From the NCBI GenBank assembly GCA_937891215.1, contig CALAEU010000224.1, positions 1-15,151 on the forward strand: 15,151 bases of DNA, written 5' to 3'. Of this stretch, positions 14,425 through 15,151 are shown piece after piece; within the stretch, counting starts at the first letter, position 1, and the number at the start of each line of letters is the position of its first letter. The notes under the pieces were generated by a model. It had not been told where the DNA came from, ran no database searches, and saw nothing but the letters and a program-made list of their open reading frames with translations. The DNA comes from an uncultured Clostridia bacterium (GTDB taxonomy: Bacteria > Bacillota_A > Clostridia > Oscillospirales > Acutalibacteraceae). Both the position numbers and the translations under genes were made by a program.

Positions 14425-15151
14425 TTAAAAATTAATTTTTGTAAGTACCGCAATACCTGCCGCATTATCAGAAGAAAATTCAGGTTCTGCAAAAAACGCA
14501 GAAAATCTTGATTTTAAAATATCTTTAATTATAGTGTTGGACATAACACCACCAGCAAAAACAAGTGGCAATTCTCCATATTTCAGAAATATATCACTCA
14601 CCATTGAAGATAAAGTTTCAGCAATATAACAAAACAGAAATTTTGCAACATCCTCTTGTGATTCTCCATCTTCAAGCATTTTAAGACATTTATTTTCAAG
14701 ACCTGAAAGAGAACAATCCCCATTAAATAATTTGATTTTAAATTTATAAGTTTTTGTACTTTTAAGTGCTAATTTTTCTAATTCTTTACCACAAGGGAAT
14801 TGAAGACCTATTTTAACACCTATACGATCAACCGCCTGACCAGCTTTTAAATCGTTAGAAGAACTTATTGGGGTTATTTTAAGATTACCATTATCATTCT
14901 CACAAAGAACTGCATCTGTTGTGCCACCAGACACGTGAAAAGCTATAAATCTTTCGTTTAATAACTCCAACTTATCAGCAGAATAAAGAGCAGCAACAAT
15001 ATGACCTTGTTGGTGCGAAAATTTAAAAAGTGGAATATTTAAAACTGATGATAAAGACGAAGCAAAACTTTCACCGACTAAAAAACACGGCATATATGAA
15101 CCTTTTTCGGTAGTTGGTGAAACTGAAACCCCAACCGCCTCTATTTTCTCA
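14425..15151 (-). CDS. TsaD/Kae1-like paralogue (N-terminus cut by window edge)
   Basis: The reading frame is open to the right edge and the last 241 residues are visible, so this is a partial gene whose start is outside. Counting from the first full codon (15150), it shows AVGVSVSPTTEKGSYMP (5-21), a metal-binding HxxxH (FSHQQGHIVAA, about 43-53), HVSGGTTDAV (about 72-81, the phosphate/ATP loop equivalent of TsaD VSGGHTxLV), an AGGVMSN motif and DNAAGIA near the C-terminus. These match the Kae1/TsaD (ASKHA) fold. True TsaD reads SGGHT, and the KGSYMP/FLVGESFA segment is typical of a shorter clostridial group often annotated as O-sialoglycoprotein endopeptidase, so I think it is a paralogue and not the t6A synthase. 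The function is unknown. It is upstream of xseA in the same unit. Confidence 0.82.
   Translation of the reverse strand, partial: EKIEAVGVSVSPTTEKGSYMPCFLVGESFASSLSSVLNIPLFKFSHQQGHIVAALYSADKLELLNERFIAFHVSGGTTDAVLCENDNGNLKITPISSSNDLKAGQAVDRIGVKIGLQFPCGKELEKLALKSTKTYKFKIKLFNGDCSLSGLENKCLKMLEDGESQEDVAKFLFCYIAETLSSMVSDIFLKYGELPLVFAGGVMSNTIIKDILKSRFSAFFAEPEFSSDNAAGIAVLTKINF

Overview
The window is AT-rich, densely packed bacterial chromosome that looks like a low-GC Firmicute of the class Clostridia, perhaps an Oscillospiraceae relative. The evidence is the xseA-xseB-ispA-dxs-tlyA-(nadK)-argR-recN gene order, strong AGGAGG-like ribosome binding sites, several GTG/TTG starts and extended -10 promoters. 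Genus and species cannot be read from the sequence. I see no mobile element, CRISPR array, rRNA or tRNA, and no gene-free stretch over 300 bases (the longest is about 150 bases at 4041-4187).

Region 1 (about 1-4121, minus strand) is one transcription unit read right to left: ruvC, ruvA, ruvB, glmM, then an RlmI/RlmK-like SAM methyltransferase that runs off the left edge. It starts at a good sigma-A promoter (4093-4121). All junctions are tight (1-base overlap to 13-base gap). ruvC and glmM appear to use GTG and TTG starts. The first three genes encode the Holliday-junction resolvasome. glmM makes glucosamine-1-phosphate for peptidoglycan.

Region 2 (about 4122-5096, plus strand) is a single divergent gene for a PflA-like radical SAM protein of the COG1313 type, with its own extended -10 promoter and a very short leader. 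The divergent intergenic region carries a perfect 13-bp inverted repeat whose arms lie in the ruvC leader and on the -35 element of the radical SAM promoter. A bidirectional terminator (5100-5145) separates this gene from the convergent region 3.

Region 3 (5154 to the right edge, minus strand) is a long unit read right to left: a TsaD/Kae1-like paralogue (truncated by the window), xseA, xseB, ispA, dxs, tlyA, nadK, argR, recN, a TIM-barrel sugar-phosphate isomerase/epimerase-like gene, then a 131-residue protein of unknown function. No promoter is evident inside it and most junctions are overlapping or under 20 bases. It combines exonuclease VII, the start of isoprenoid synthesis (DXP synthase and a short-chain prenyl diphosphate synthase), rRNA 2'-O-methylation, NADP supply, arginine regulation and recombination repair. 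The core is a conserved Firmicutes block. The last two genes and the nadK position look lineage-specific.

The window is mostly ordinary housekeeping DNA and I found no convincing new multi-gene system. The points most worth a second look are the TTAGGAA heptamer array that forms the 3' end of the isomerase gene, the 13-bp inverted repeat around the divergent promoters, the TsaD paralogue and the unknown 131-residue protein.
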